The translations under genes were made by a program, and so were the position numbers. Source: Pelosinus sp. IPA-1 (GTDB lineage: Bacteria; Bacillota; Negativicutes; DSM-13327). From it: a stretch of 64,000 bases of DNA. The stretch is from the NCBI RefSeq assembly GCF_030269905.1, contig NZ_BSVC01000008.1, positions 1-64,000 on the forward strand. The letters run 5' to 3'. The notes below the pieces were generated by a model, which saw only the letters and a program-made list of their open reading frames with translations, had not been told where the DNA came from and ran no database searches. Positions within the stretch are counted from its first letter, which is position 1. Each line of letters opens with the position of its first letter. Below are positions 17,074 through 24,829 of the stretch, piece by piece.

Positions 17074-18471
17074 ATGAAGCCTATTTATGATGAAGAGCTT
17101 GCCATTCTGGGTGGCGGCCCGGCTGGGTATTTGGCAGCTGTGCGGGCTGCGCAACTTGGGTTTCGTGTGGTCATTGTCGAAAAGGATGAGTTTGGCGGCG
17201 TCTGCTTGAATCGGGGTTGTATTCCCACCAAGGCGCTGCTAAGGACGGCAGAACTGGCGGTGCTTGGCCGCAAGGGGCAGGAATTTGGTGTAATGGGGCA
17301 ACTGCAGACAGTGTCATGGTCAGCGGCACACAGCCGCAAAGCCCGGGTGGTAAAAAACCTGAGGCTGGGTGTGGAACATTTGCTGAACAATGATACGATT
17401 CGCATTGTCAGAGGGACAGGGAGGATCGTCAACCCGCAGCAAATTACAGTGAAAACAGCGGATGGTCCAATGACCATACACTGTAAAAAAATACTTATCG
17501 CTACCGGGTCAACACCGATGCGCCCACCTATTCCCGGCATGGAGTTATCGATGATATTGACCAGTGATGACCTGCTGACGCTGGAAGAGGTACCACAGCG
17601 CTTGGCTATCATTGGTGGCGGGGTGATTGGTCTGGAGTTTGCTCAAATGTTTAACGGGTTGGGAACCAAGGTAACCATCATCGAAATGGCTGACCAGCTG
17701 TTGCCGCAGGAAGATAGTGAGCTGGCCGGTGAAGTGTTGAAGCTGTTGAAACGGCAGGGCATACAGGTGCATATGTCGGCGGTTGTTACGGAAATTGCGC
17801 CCGCATCGGCTGGCGCAGTTGTGAAGTTTCAAGTCAAAGGCAAAGAAGGTTTGGTGGAGGCCGACTTTGTGTTATTGGCAGCCGGCCGCAGACCGGCCGT
17901 GCCAATGGAACTGGTCGCACTTGGGGCATCAATCGACGCACAAGGGGCGCTGATTGTGAATGAGCGGCTGGAGACGACCATCCCGGGTATTTATGCGGCA
18001 GGCGATGTGACTGGCGGTAAACTGCTGGCGCACAAAGCTTATGCCGAAGGAAGGGTAGCCGTAGAAAATGCCTTGGGTTTTTCCCGGTCACTCAATCAGC
18101 AAGCCGTTCCCTCTTGTGTCTATATTCAGCCGGAGCTGGCAAGCGTCGGGCTGAATGAAACCGAAGCCATGGCGCAAGGACGTGAGGTGAAGACCGGACG
18201 GTTCTATTTCCGCAACAACGGGCGGGCACTCGCCTTAGGTGAGCGGGAAGGTCTGGTAAAAGTAGTGACTGACAGTCGGACTCAGGTTATTTTGGGAGCA
18301 CAGATCCTTGGACAGCAAGCAACCGAATTAATATCGGAACTAACCTTGGCGGTGTCGCTTGGTCTTAGTGCCGATGTGTTGGCTGATTTGGTGCACCCGC
18401 ACCCTACCTTAAGTGAGGCTGTGATGGAGGCTTGTGCCGATGCAATCGGCCGAGCCATCCATAAAGCATAA
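17074..18471 (+). CDS. lpdA: Dihydrolipoamide dehydrogenase (E3-type flavoprotein)
   Basis: 465 residues. FAD-binding GGGPAGY, redox-active disulfide CLNRGCIPTK (about 45-54), NAD-binding GGGVIGLEFAQ and the C-terminal active-site HPHPTLSE are all present. The family reoxidises dihydrolipoamide with NAD+, or runs in reverse. It lacks the C-terminal cysteine pair and N-terminal HMA domain of mercuric reductases, so MerA is unlikely. It is not next to a 2-oxoacid dehydrogenase or a full glycine cleavage operon; it heads a run with a GcvH-like lipoyl protein, which is the probable partner. Confidence 0.93.
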   Translation: MKPIYDEELAILGGGPAGYLAAVRAAQLGFRVVIVEKDEFGGVCLNRGCIPTKALLRTAELAVLGRKGQEFGVMGQLQTVSWSAAHSRKARVVKNLRLGVEHLLNNDTIRIVRGTGRIVNPQQITVKTADGPMTIHCKKILIATGSTPMRPPIPGMELSMILTSDDLLTLEEVPQRLAIIGGGVIGLEFAQMFNGLGTKVTIIEMADQLLPQEDSELAGEVLKLLKRQGIQVHMSAVVTEIAPASAGAVVKFQVKGKEGLVEADFVLLAAGRRPAVPMELVALGASIDAQGALIVNERLETTIPGIYAAGDVTGGKLLAHKAYAEGRVAVENALGFSRSLNQQAVPSCVYIQPELASVGLNETEAMAQGREVKTGRFYFRNNGRALALGEREGLVKVVTDSRTQVILGAQILGQQATELISELTLAVSLGLSADVLADLVHPHPTLSEAVMEACADAIGRAIHKA

Positions 18472-18504
18472 AAGATTACTAAATTTTTTGAGGAGGGCAA
18501 CAGC

Positions 18505-18876
18505 ATGGGAGAAGAAGAGAAAAAATTACCAGGTTTTATTATGTGTGTTTGTACTGGCAAGTGTCCCGGTTTTAGCCAAATGGATATCTGGGATTTTATC
18601 AACCAGGTACGGGTGGAACTGCCGGTGGAATACGGTTTCATTCACCCGCAGCTCTGTGAGGAAGACGGAGACCGCTTTTTAGCTGACTTGCTAGGTCAGA
18701 GACCTATGGTTATCGGAGCCTGCGCTAAAAACATGCAAATCAAGATGTTCCGGGATGCCTTCAAGGCGGCCGGCCTGGATGTCAATAAAGACTTGTTGGC
18801 ACTTGATATTAGGGATATGAGTACCGAGCAGGCAGTAGAAAAAGTGACCAAAGCACTTGAAGAAATGGAGGGATAA
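18505..18876 (+). CDS. Stand-alone HdrA N-terminal-like domain protein
   Basis: 123 residues resembling only the first part of heterodisulfide reductase subunit A. It has a Cys-rich start (FIMCVCTGKCPGF), DIWDFINQVRVELPVEYGF, a middle Cys (PQLCEEDGDRFLADLL), then VIGACAKNMQIKMFRDAFKA and AGLD. The FAD domain and ferredoxin inserts of full HdrA (about 650 residues) are missing. Cysteines at 14, 16, 20, about 52 and about 73 could hold an Fe-S cluster. It lies 33 bases after lpdA and 2 bases before a ferredoxin gene, so the two probably work together in electron transfer. The assignment is by motif similarity only. Confidence 0.65.
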   Translation: MGEEEKKLPGFIMCVCTGKCPGFSQMDIWDFINQVRVELPVEYGFIHPQLCEEDGDRFLADLLGQRPMVIGACAKNMQIKMFRDAFKAAGLDVNKDLLALDIRDMSTEQAVEKVTKALEEMEG

Positions 18877-18878
18877 CT

Positions 18879-19172
18879 ATGAGTGAAGAGACTTTTATGG
18901 GTGTGCCCCGTGATAAAATCGATTGGAAACCGACGATTGACTACGACAAGTGCAACTACTGTATGGAATGTTTCGATTTTTGCCCTCATAATGTCTATGA
19001 GAAAAGAGAAGATGAAGAGATCAAACTCGTTATCAAGAATCCTAACAACTGTGTGGTATTTTGCCGCGCCTGCGGCAAAACGTGTGGACCCGACGCGTTG
19101 TCTTTTCCCAATAAAGCAGAAGTGACAAAAAAAATTAAAGAGATACGGAGCGGGGGCACTGGTCATGAGTAA
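18879..19172 (+). CDS. Two-cluster [4Fe-4S] ferredoxin-like protein
   Basis: 97 residues with CNYCMECFDFCPHNVY and CVVFCRACGKTCGPDAL. The second motif again has an extra cysteine, as in the ferredoxin at 6143. It has a GGAGGG ribosome site and overlaps the next gene by 8 bases. It probably carries electrons to or from the HdrA-like protein and the lipoyl/DGC proteins of the same operon (inference). Confidence 0.88.
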   Translation: MSEETFMGVPRDKIDWKPTIDYDKCNYCMECFDFCPHNVYEKREDEEIKLVIKNPNNCVVFCRACGKTCGPDALSFPNKAEVTKKIKEIRSGGTGHE

Positions 19173-20031
19173 AAAATATGCGGTTCTGCCCTGCAATGGA
19201 CTAGATAAATGCGCAGGACAAATGGCTAAAGAAATTGCCTTGCTTGCCTGTGAGAAAACAGGTAGTGAACTGATTTGCCCAGTGTTCTACCGGGTGGCAG
19301 ATGCCAGATATGATAAAATCGCTAAAGAAAACCCGCTGCTCGTAGTGGATGGCTGCCAAACCCGCTGTGCCAGCAAGTTGGCCGCTGAAAAGGGGTTGAA
19401 AATCTACCGGAAAATGACAGTGACGGAGCAGGCGCAGAAGCATGGCCTGCAGCTTGCCGTCGAGCCATTACGGCTGTGGAAAGAGGAACTGGCTTTATGC
19501 GCGGAGTTGGCTGACAAACTGGTAAAAGAAGAGGAGACTCCCCAAGATTCGGCAACAGCAGTTGAATATCCGATGCCGCACGATTACATCATTCATACTA
19601 AAGATAAGTTTAGCTTCCGTATTCCGCCCGAAGGTTTTTATTTTACGGAAAACGACTGTTGGGTGCAGTCGTTGGGCAACCGGGCACGCATCGGAGTGAC
19701 TGACTATGTGCAGCAAAGTCTGTCAGATATCATGTTTTTCACGCCGCCGGTGGTGGGCACTGAAATAGAGCAATTTGGCGAGGCCGGAACCATTGAATCC
19801 GGTAAGGCGGTATTTGAACTGGTCTGCCCAGTCAGTGGCAAGGTTACGGCGGTAAATACGGAACTATTGACTGCACCGGAAAGAATTAATGAGAACCCGT
19901 ATGAAAGAGGCTGGATTGCCGAACTGGAATTGACTCAGTTTGACGAAGAACAGGATTTTTTACTTAATGTGGAGGAATATCTAAACATACTAAAGAAAAA
20001 GGTGGCGGAGTTCCATGTCAACAAACGCTAA
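19165..20031 (+). CDS. DGC-domain / GcvH-like lipoyl-domain fusion protein
   Basis: 288 residues in two parts. Residues 1-120 form a DGC (putative zinc-binding) domain with C10, C16 and the name motif VDGCQTRCAS (61-70). Residues about 135-285 resemble glycine-cleavage H protein: ENDCWVQSLGNRARIGVTDY, then TIESGKAVFELVCPVSGKV with candidate lipoyl lysine K214, and a C-terminal helical tail (NPYERGWIAEL). In GcvH the lipoyl arm shuttles a substrate between active sites. Fusion to a Cys-rich domain suggests that the dithiol arm presents or reduces a metal, metalloid or sulfur species. It overlaps its neighbours on both sides. No glycine cleavage P or T protein is in the window. Confidence 0.85.
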   Translation: MSKKYAVLPCNGLDKCAGQMAKEIALLACEKTGSELICPVFYRVADARYDKIAKENPLLVVDGCQTRCASKLAAEKGLKIYRKMTVTEQAQKHGLQLAVEPLRLWKEELALCAELADKLVKEEETPQDSATAVEYPMPHDYIIHTKDKFSFRIPPEGFYFTENDCWVQSLGNRARIGVTDYVQQSLSDIMFFTPPVVGTEIEQFGEAGTIESGKAVFELVCPVSGKVTAVNTELLTAPERINENPYERGWIAELELTQFDEEQDFLLNVEEYLNILKKKVAEFHVNKR

Positions 20032-20431
20032 GGTTAAAGTGGTGCCCTGCAGCGGGGTGGGTAAAGTTTTTGGGCTGATGTCCCGGGAGGCGGTACTTCA
20101 TACAGTAAAGCATCTTTGCCCGGAACAGGCCGATACCATATGCCTGGCATATATTGTTACCGGCGACGATGAAGTTGAAACCAGTATTGAAAATCAACCT
20201 TGTATCACCATAGACGGCTGTCCAAAAATGTGTTCGGCTAAAAGTGTGGCGATGATGGGCGGCGATGTTCGGGGAGAATTTAAGGTTTTGGATATCATGA
20301 AAGAACACAAGGGAGCACAGCCAGGTACGGCCACGCTGCTGACAGATCAAGGGTGGTCCATTGTCGAGGAGATTGCCGGCAAATTAAACAGCCGGGTTCA
20401 AGAGATTAGCGGTGGGGGGAGAAAAGAATGA
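20015..20431 (+). CDS. DGC-domain putative metal-binding protein
   Basis: 138 residues. The DGC signature is TIDGCPKMCSAKSVAM, preceded by VVPCSGVGKVFG near the N-terminus. The same cysteine layout (one early Cys, then DGC-x3-C) is found in the fusion protein just upstream and the protein just downstream. The biochemical role of the family is unknown; zinc binding is predicted from the cysteines. The gene overlaps its neighbours by 17 and 4 bases, so it is translationally coupled. Confidence 0.82.
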   Translation: MSTNAKVKVVPCSGVGKVFGLMSREAVLHTVKHLCPEQADTICLAYIVTGDDEVETSIENQPCITIDGCPKMCSAKSVAMMGGDVRGEFKVLDIMKEHKGAQPGTATLLTDQGWSIVEEIAGKLNSRVQEISGGGRKE

Positions 20432-20901
20432 TGGAGGAAGAAAAATTAAAGATTGGTGTGGTATCCTGCAGCGGCGAGGACTGTGCCGGTGGTACCATTT
20501 CGCGTTTGGCTACCCGTAAAATGATGGATGAACTGCGTCCTGACAATACGGTGACCATTTGTCTACCCCTATTTTTGGCCGGTGGCCAAGAAGAAAGAAT
20601 GTTTGCGAAAGAGTGTCCTACTATTGCTGTAGATGGCTGTGACAAGGCTTGTGCCAAAAGAGCTACGGAAAAATACAGCGGCAAGGTAAGCAGCGGTATT
20701 TTGGTATCTGATTTGATTGGTTCTGCTGCCGCCGAGAAGCCTGCGCTGTCTACGCGTGATATAACGACCGAACATCAAGTCATGGTGGATCAAGTGGCGG
20801 CAGAAATCACTAGGCAGTTTGACGAGATCATGGCGAAGAATTGTCAAGAGCAAAGTAAATCGTCTTCGACTTGCAGCTGCAGGGGTAACTGCGATTGTTA
20901 A
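20428..20901 (+). CDS. DGC-domain putative metal-binding protein with Cys-rich tail
   Basis: 157 residues. The early motif VVSCSGEDCAGG is followed by the DGC signature AVDGCDKACAKRATEK and a C-terminal CSCRGNCDC tail that adds a second metal-binding candidate. It is the third DGC domain in a row; the three share a layout but have clearly diverged in sequence. The function is unknown. It overlaps the neighbouring genes by 4 and 7 bases. Confidence 0.82.
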   Translation: MMEEEKLKIGVVSCSGEDCAGGTISRLATRKMMDELRPDNTVTICLPLFLAGGQEERMFAKECPTIAVDGCDKACAKRATEKYSGKVSSGILVSDLIGSAAAEKPALSTRDITTEHQVMVDQVAAEITRQFDEIMAKNCQEQSKSSSTCSCRGNCDC

Positions 20902-21794
20902 CGGATAGCATCATAAAAAAATCTAGGACATGGAAGCTGGCTGCTGCAGCTGTCGTCATTTGTTTGGTAATAGGACTCGCATTTTGGGCTTTTGGCAATA
21001 TAAAAAATTCCCAGGGATTGGAGCGGAACACGCTGGCAGTTGTAAATAATACTAAAATTACCAAACAGGACTTTGATGAGCGGTGGAAGCAAATGCCAGA
21101 GGAGATGAAAAGTGCTTTTAAAGAAGACCGGGAAGGTTTTTTAGAAAATCTAATTCTTATCGAGATGCTATATCAAGAGGCAAAGCAGCAAGGTATTGCC
21201 GTAGCAGAAAATGGTGGGAAAGAGGCCAAGGAGCAAGCGGTACAGGAGTTAGCTTACAAAGTGGCTTCTACGGCGGCGGTGACTGATACTGAAATCCGCA
21301 GCTTCTATGATAAGAACGCAGACAAGGTAAATGGGGTAAAGTTTGAAGATATTCGCGCCGAGATTAAGGAGTATCTGTTGACTCAAAAACAGGATGCGGC
21401 AGTCGAAGCATTTATTGCGGAAATTAAGGCTAAGACTACTATTATCAAGAACGAAGACTGGCTAAAAGAGCAGCGGCGAAAAAGTGCCGACAATCCATTT
21501 ACCAAGGCGGTGAATAATGGTCGGCCAACAGTGCTTGATTTGGGGTCTAATAGTTGTGTTCCTTGTAAGATGATGAAACCTATTCTCGATGAACTAGATC
21601 AGGAATATAGAAACAAAGCCAATGTGCTAGTGTTGGAAATCGGCGATTATCGCGATTTGGCTCGTCAATATAAGGTAAGGGTTATGCCTACTCAAATCTT
21701 TTTTGATAAAAGCGGGAACGAGTATTGGCGGCACGAAGGATTTTTGGCCAAAGAAGAAATACAGGCAAAGCTTAAGGAATTGGGGGTTGAGTAA
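20895..21794 (+). CDS. Membrane-anchored SurA-like / thioredoxin fusion
   Basis: 299 residues from a TTG (AGGGG 9 bases upstream). One N-terminal membrane helix (LAAAAVVICLVIGLAFWAFG) is followed by a SurA/PrsA-like N-terminal chaperone domain (NTLAVVNNTKITKQDFDERW to about 175) but no clear PpiC domain. A thioredoxin domain with active site SCVPCKMMKP (about 218-227) and cis-Pro loop VMPTQIFF follows. It probably faces the periplasm and takes reducing power from the CcdA-like protein encoded next. The combination is unusual. Confidence 0.85.
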   Translation: MLTDSIIKKSRTWKLAAAAVVICLVIGLAFWAFGNIKNSQGLERNTLAVVNNTKITKQDFDERWKQMPEEMKSAFKEDREGFLENLILIEMLYQEAKQQGIAVAENGGKEAKEQAVQELAYKVASTAAVTDTEIRSFYDKNADKVNGVKFEDIRAEIKEYLLTQKQDAAVEAFIAEIKAKTTIIKNEDWLKEQRRKSADNPFTKAVNNGRPTVLDLGSNSCVPCKMMKPILDELDQEYRNKANVLVLEIGDYRDLARQYKVRVMPTQIFFDKSGNEYWRHEGFLAKEEIQAKLKELGVE

Positions 21795-22493
21795 ATGGAA
21801 GTGATGCTGGCGTCTTTATCCAATGCGCTGTATTCGGCATCAGTTGGTGCGATAGCGGCGGCCTTTGTCTGGGGAGTACTAAGCATGGTGTTAAGTCCCT
21901 GTCACTTGGCCAGCATTCCCCTGGTTGTCGGTTTTATCAGTAAACAGGGTAATGATTCGCCACGAAAAGCCTTTGGAATAGCACTCCTGTTTGCTGTCGG
22001 TATTCTAATCACTATTGCCATAATTGGTGTGATAACTGCAGCCATGGGAAGATTGATAGGTGATATTGGCAATTGGAGTAACTATATAGTGGCAGCGGTT
22101 TTCTTCTTTGTTGGTCTGTATTTACTGGGCTTGATTGAATGGCCTTGGACAGGCAGAAACTTGGAAGTAGTAACTGGTCCAGGATATGTAGCTGCACTGG
22201 TTATGGGATTGCTCTTCGGTATGAGTTTGGGTCCCTGTACGTTTGCCTATATGGCTCCCATACTGGGCGTTGTTTTTGGTTTGTCAGCGGCGCACCCGCT
22301 GTTTACCGTCGGCTTGTTTGCTGCCTTTGCGCTGGGCCATTGTTCAATCATTCTTTTGGCGGGCATGCTAACCCAACGAGTTCAATGGTACCTCAATTGG
22401 TCAGAACAAACCAAAGCGGCTGTAGCAATACGAAAATTTTCAGGAGCGCTGGTAATTTTGGGCGGTGTTTACCTTGTGTATCTCGCTTGGTAG
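21795..22493 (+). CDS. CcdA/DsbD-type thiol-electron transporter
   Basis: 232 residues with six hydrophobic segments and the two conserved cysteines of the family in LSPCHLASIP and LGPCTFAYMAP. CcdA proteins move electrons from cytosolic thioredoxin to periplasmic thiol proteins, and the neighbouring membrane-anchored thioredoxin is the obvious acceptor. It is the last intact gene of the lipoate/DGC operon; immediately after it lies the remnant of an acr3 gene. Confidence 0.9.
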   Translation: MEVMLASLSNALYSASVGAIAAAFVWGVLSMVLSPCHLASIPLVVGFISKQGNDSPRKAFGIALLFAVGILITIAIIGVITAAMGRLIGDIGNWSNYIVAAVFFFVGLYLLGLIEWPWTGRNLEVVTGPGYVAALVMGLLFGMSLGPCTFAYMAPILGVVFGLSAAHPLFTVGLFAAFALGHCSIILLAGMLTQRVQWYLNWSEQTKAAVAIRKFSGALVILGGVYLVYLAW

Positions 22494-22495
22494 AT

Positions 22496-22560
22496 GTTAC
22501 GGTGATGTTGTCGGTATGTAATTTTTTCAACTACACGCGGCACTAGTTTTCGATGAATGG
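22496..22560 (+). pseudogene. Remnant of the 3' end of a second acr3 gene
   Basis: Reading from GTG at 22502, the codons give VMLSVCNFFNYTRH and a stop at 22544-22546, matching the end of the intact Acr3 at 4590-5657 (VMLSVCSFCNRTQHW). Identity at the DNA level is high (ATGTTGTCGGTATGTA is shared exactly). The rest of the gene is missing; the junction falls directly after the CcdA stop. An acr3 gene once ended here. Confidence 0.8.
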
Positions 22561-22758
22561 TAAAGAAATGCGGCAAAAGATTGAGGAATAGGTTAGTGAG
22601 GTGTCGTCTTAGGCAGGGGGGCGTTTAAGCAACTCTGTCTTTTAAATTTGCCTGTTAATAAAAGTTTTTTCGTGTACGAAAAAATCACCTTGTATTTTTT
22701 AATATAGTATATTTTTTTATGATAAAAAATCTAATATATTATTGAGGAGGAAAAATAT

Positions 22759-23700
22759 ATGCACAATCACGATCATGGTCACAGTCATGGCATGCGGCGA
22801 GAAGGCAATAAAAAAAGTCTGGCAATTGCACTGGTCATTACCTTTGGCATTATGATTGCCGAGGCGGTAGGTGGGTGGCTGACAAACAGTTTAGCACTTC
22901 TCTCTGACTCAGGACATATGCTTAGTGATGTAGGGTCATTGGCATTAAGTCTCATGGCGGTCTGGTTTGCCGCTAAGCCAGCATCGTCTAGTAAAAGCTA
23001 TGGCTACCATAGGTTTGAAATCTTGACAGCATTGCTGAATGGTCTGGCTCTTTTTGCCATCGCTGGGGTCATTATTTGGGAGGCTTATAGCCGGTTTACC
23101 GAGCCACCGGCGGTAGATAGTGGACCAATGATGGCGGTTGCTTTTGTCGGCTTGGTGGCCAATCTTGTCAGTGCTTGGGTACTCCTCCGCCAAGGGGATG
23201 TAAAAGGAAATATTAACCTGCGTAGTGCTTATCTCCATATGATTAGCGATGCGCTTGGTGCAGTCGGGGCAATTCTAGCTGGTTTTTTCATGTACCAATT
23301 TGGCTGGTATATCGCTGACCCCATTATCAGTGTGGTGATGTCACTGGTGATTTTAAAAGGAGCTTGGTCGGTCGTCCGCCAGTCCGTCCACATTTTGATG
23401 GAAGGCACACCAGGCAAGACCGAGGTTGCTGTGCTTACCGCTGCGCTTACTGCGATTGACGGGGTGGTCAATGTCCACGATGTCCATGTATGGACAGTAA
23501 CTTCTGGTTATGAAGTGTTCAGTTGTCACATGTTGGTGCGTCAAGGGATTCGTTCGTCCCAGGTACTTTCTCAGGCCATGCCACTCTTAGAACAGGAATT
23601 TGGTATCCGGCACACGACGATACAAGTGGTGGAAGAAGACACCAATATGAGCTGCTGGGGTTGTCGGGGCGGAAGGTGTACTTTTTCAGCAGCGCAGTAA
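22759..23700 (+). CDS. Cation diffusion facilitator (CzcD/ZitB type)
   Basis: 313 residues. A His-rich N-terminus (HNHDHGHSHG), six membrane helices, and metal-site residues in SLALLSDSGHMLSDVGSL (helix II) and YLHMISDALGA (helix V) are present, followed by a cytosolic ferredoxin-like domain (NVHDVHVWTVTSGYE). It exports Zn2+ or similar divalent ions. A Cys-rich tail (SCWGCRGGRC) is unusual for the family. A GAGGAGG ribosome site is present. It starts the metal-export run up to 33.9 kb. Confidence 0.93.
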   Translation: MHNHDHGHSHGMRREGNKKSLAIALVITFGIMIAEAVGGWLTNSLALLSDSGHMLSDVGSLALSLMAVWFAAKPASSSKSYGYHRFEILTALLNGLALFAIAGVIIWEAYSRFTEPPAVDSGPMMAVAFVGLVANLVSAWVLLRQGDVKGNINLRSAYLHMISDALGAVGAILAGFFMYQFGWYIADPIISVVMSLVILKGAWSVVRQSVHILMEGTPGKTEVAVLTAALTAIDGVVNVHDVHVWTVTSGYEVFSCHMLVRQGIRSSQVLSQAMPLLEQEFGIRHTTIQVVEEDTNMSCWGCRGGRCTFSAAQ

Positions 23701-23728
23701 TTCAGTATAGGAATTGAAGGTGTAAACA

Positions 23729-24208
23729 TTGGATATTTTGTTCTTTTATGGGCTGGCTATAACCGGAATACTGTGGTCTTTTCAGAAAGACCGTCAGAAA
23801 ACCAAGCAGTCGCTAAAAAAAGCGTGGAAGGCTTTTGATAATATATTGCCGGCGTTTGCGCTGATTCTCTTGCTTATTGGCGCTACCATGGCAGTCATAT
23901 CACCGGCCATGGTCAATGAATTACTAGGAGCGAATTCTGGTGCGACCGGCATGGTTGTCGCGGCCGCCATCGGCTCAATTACGCTCATTCCTGGATTTAT
24001 TGCCTTTCCCCTCGCCAAAGCTGTCTTGGATATGGGGGCAGGCATTATGCAGGTGGCTGTGTTCATTTCCACGCTGATGATGGTCGGAGTCGTCACGGCT
24101 CCCATGGAAACCCAGTTTTTCAGCCGGAAGACGATGCTGCTGCGCAATGGAATGAGTGTATTATTTTCTTTTATTGTGGCCTTTATATTAGGAAAGGTGG
24201 TGGGTTAG
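23729..24208 (+). CDS. Permease, first half of a two-gene ArsP/COG0701-type transporter
   Basis: 159 residues, TTG start with AAGGTG upstream. Four hydrophobic segments include FALILLLIGATMAVISPAMV and SITLIPGFIAFPLAKAVLDMG. Together with the next gene (2 bases away) it matches the size of one full permease of the ArsP/COG0701 group, so the two probably form a heterodimer. The substrate is unknown; the family includes organoarsenical and metal-related permeases. Confidence 0.75.
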   Translation: MDILFFYGLAITGILWSFQKDRQKTKQSLKKAWKAFDNILPAFALILLLIGATMAVISPAMVNELLGANSGATGMVVAAAIGSITLIPGFIAFPLAKAVLDMGAGIMQVAVFISTLMMVGVVTAPMETQFFSRKTMLLRNGMSVLFSFIVAFILGKVVG

Positions 24209-24209
24209 G

Positions 24210-24737
24210 GTGGCACAACTTCTACGGTATAAGTGGGTTATCCTGGCATTGCTAGCTGACGGCGTTATTTTTATTTGGCATCCGGTATTAGGCATTCAAA
24301 TTGCTGGGCGGACAACTGACAGTTTTTTAGAAATGCTTAGTTTTATCCCCCCGATCTTTATTATCTTGGGACTACTAGACACTTGGGTTCCACGTGAGAA
24401 AGTAGTCAGCCATCTGGGGTCAGGATCTGGGATAAAAGGAATCACATTGGCGACGACTTTGGGAGCGGCGGCGGCCGGGCCATTGTATGGAGCCTTTCCA
24501 GTAGCGGCGGTGATGATGAAAAAAGGGGCTAGTTTTTTTAATGTCATGGTATTTATCGGAGCTTGGGCAACGCTGAAAATCCCTATGTTCCTGTTTGAAA
24601 CCCAATTTTTAGGGGGAATGTTTTCAGTAACGCGCTGGATTTGCAGTTTGGCAGGGATTGTACTGATTGCTTTTATCCTTGACCGCCTACATTCTGATGT
24701 TGAAAAACAGGCAATATATGCGAAACATCAACAATAA
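24210..24737 (+). CDS. Permease, second half of the two-gene transporter
   Basis: 175 residues, GTG start. It has four hydrophobic segments, with a small-residue motif AAAAGPLYGAFPVAAVMMKKG that mirrors the GFIAFPLAKAV motif in the partner. This supports an internal two-fold repeat split over two genes. It is followed by a 92-base gap and then the FmdE-like gene. Confidence 0.75.
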   Translation: MAQLLRYKWVILALLADGVIFIWHPVLGIQIAGRTTDSFLEMLSFIPPIFIILGLLDTWVPREKVVSHLGSGSGIKGITLATTLGAAAAGPLYGAFPVAAVMMKKGASFFNVMVFIGAWATLKIPMFLFETQFLGGMFSVTRWICSLAGIVLIAFILDRLHSDVEKQAIYAKHQQ

Positions 24738-24829
24738 TAAAACTGATTTCTGCCTCACATAATAATAGAATAAAAAATCAAAAGTTTACTCAGGTCATAG
24801 TACCCTAAAATATAAGGAGGCAATGTATC

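Noticed and set aside
17085-17612. Open frame of 175 codons on the minus strand
   Set aside because: Antisense shadow of dihydrolipoamide dehydrogenase, with no domain and no ribosome site.
17074-18471. Mercuric reductase (MerA) as an identity for the flavoprotein
   Set aside because: The CLNRGCIPTK motif fits both, but there is no N-terminal HMA domain and no C-terminal vicinal Cys pair; HPHPTLSE fits E3 enzymes.
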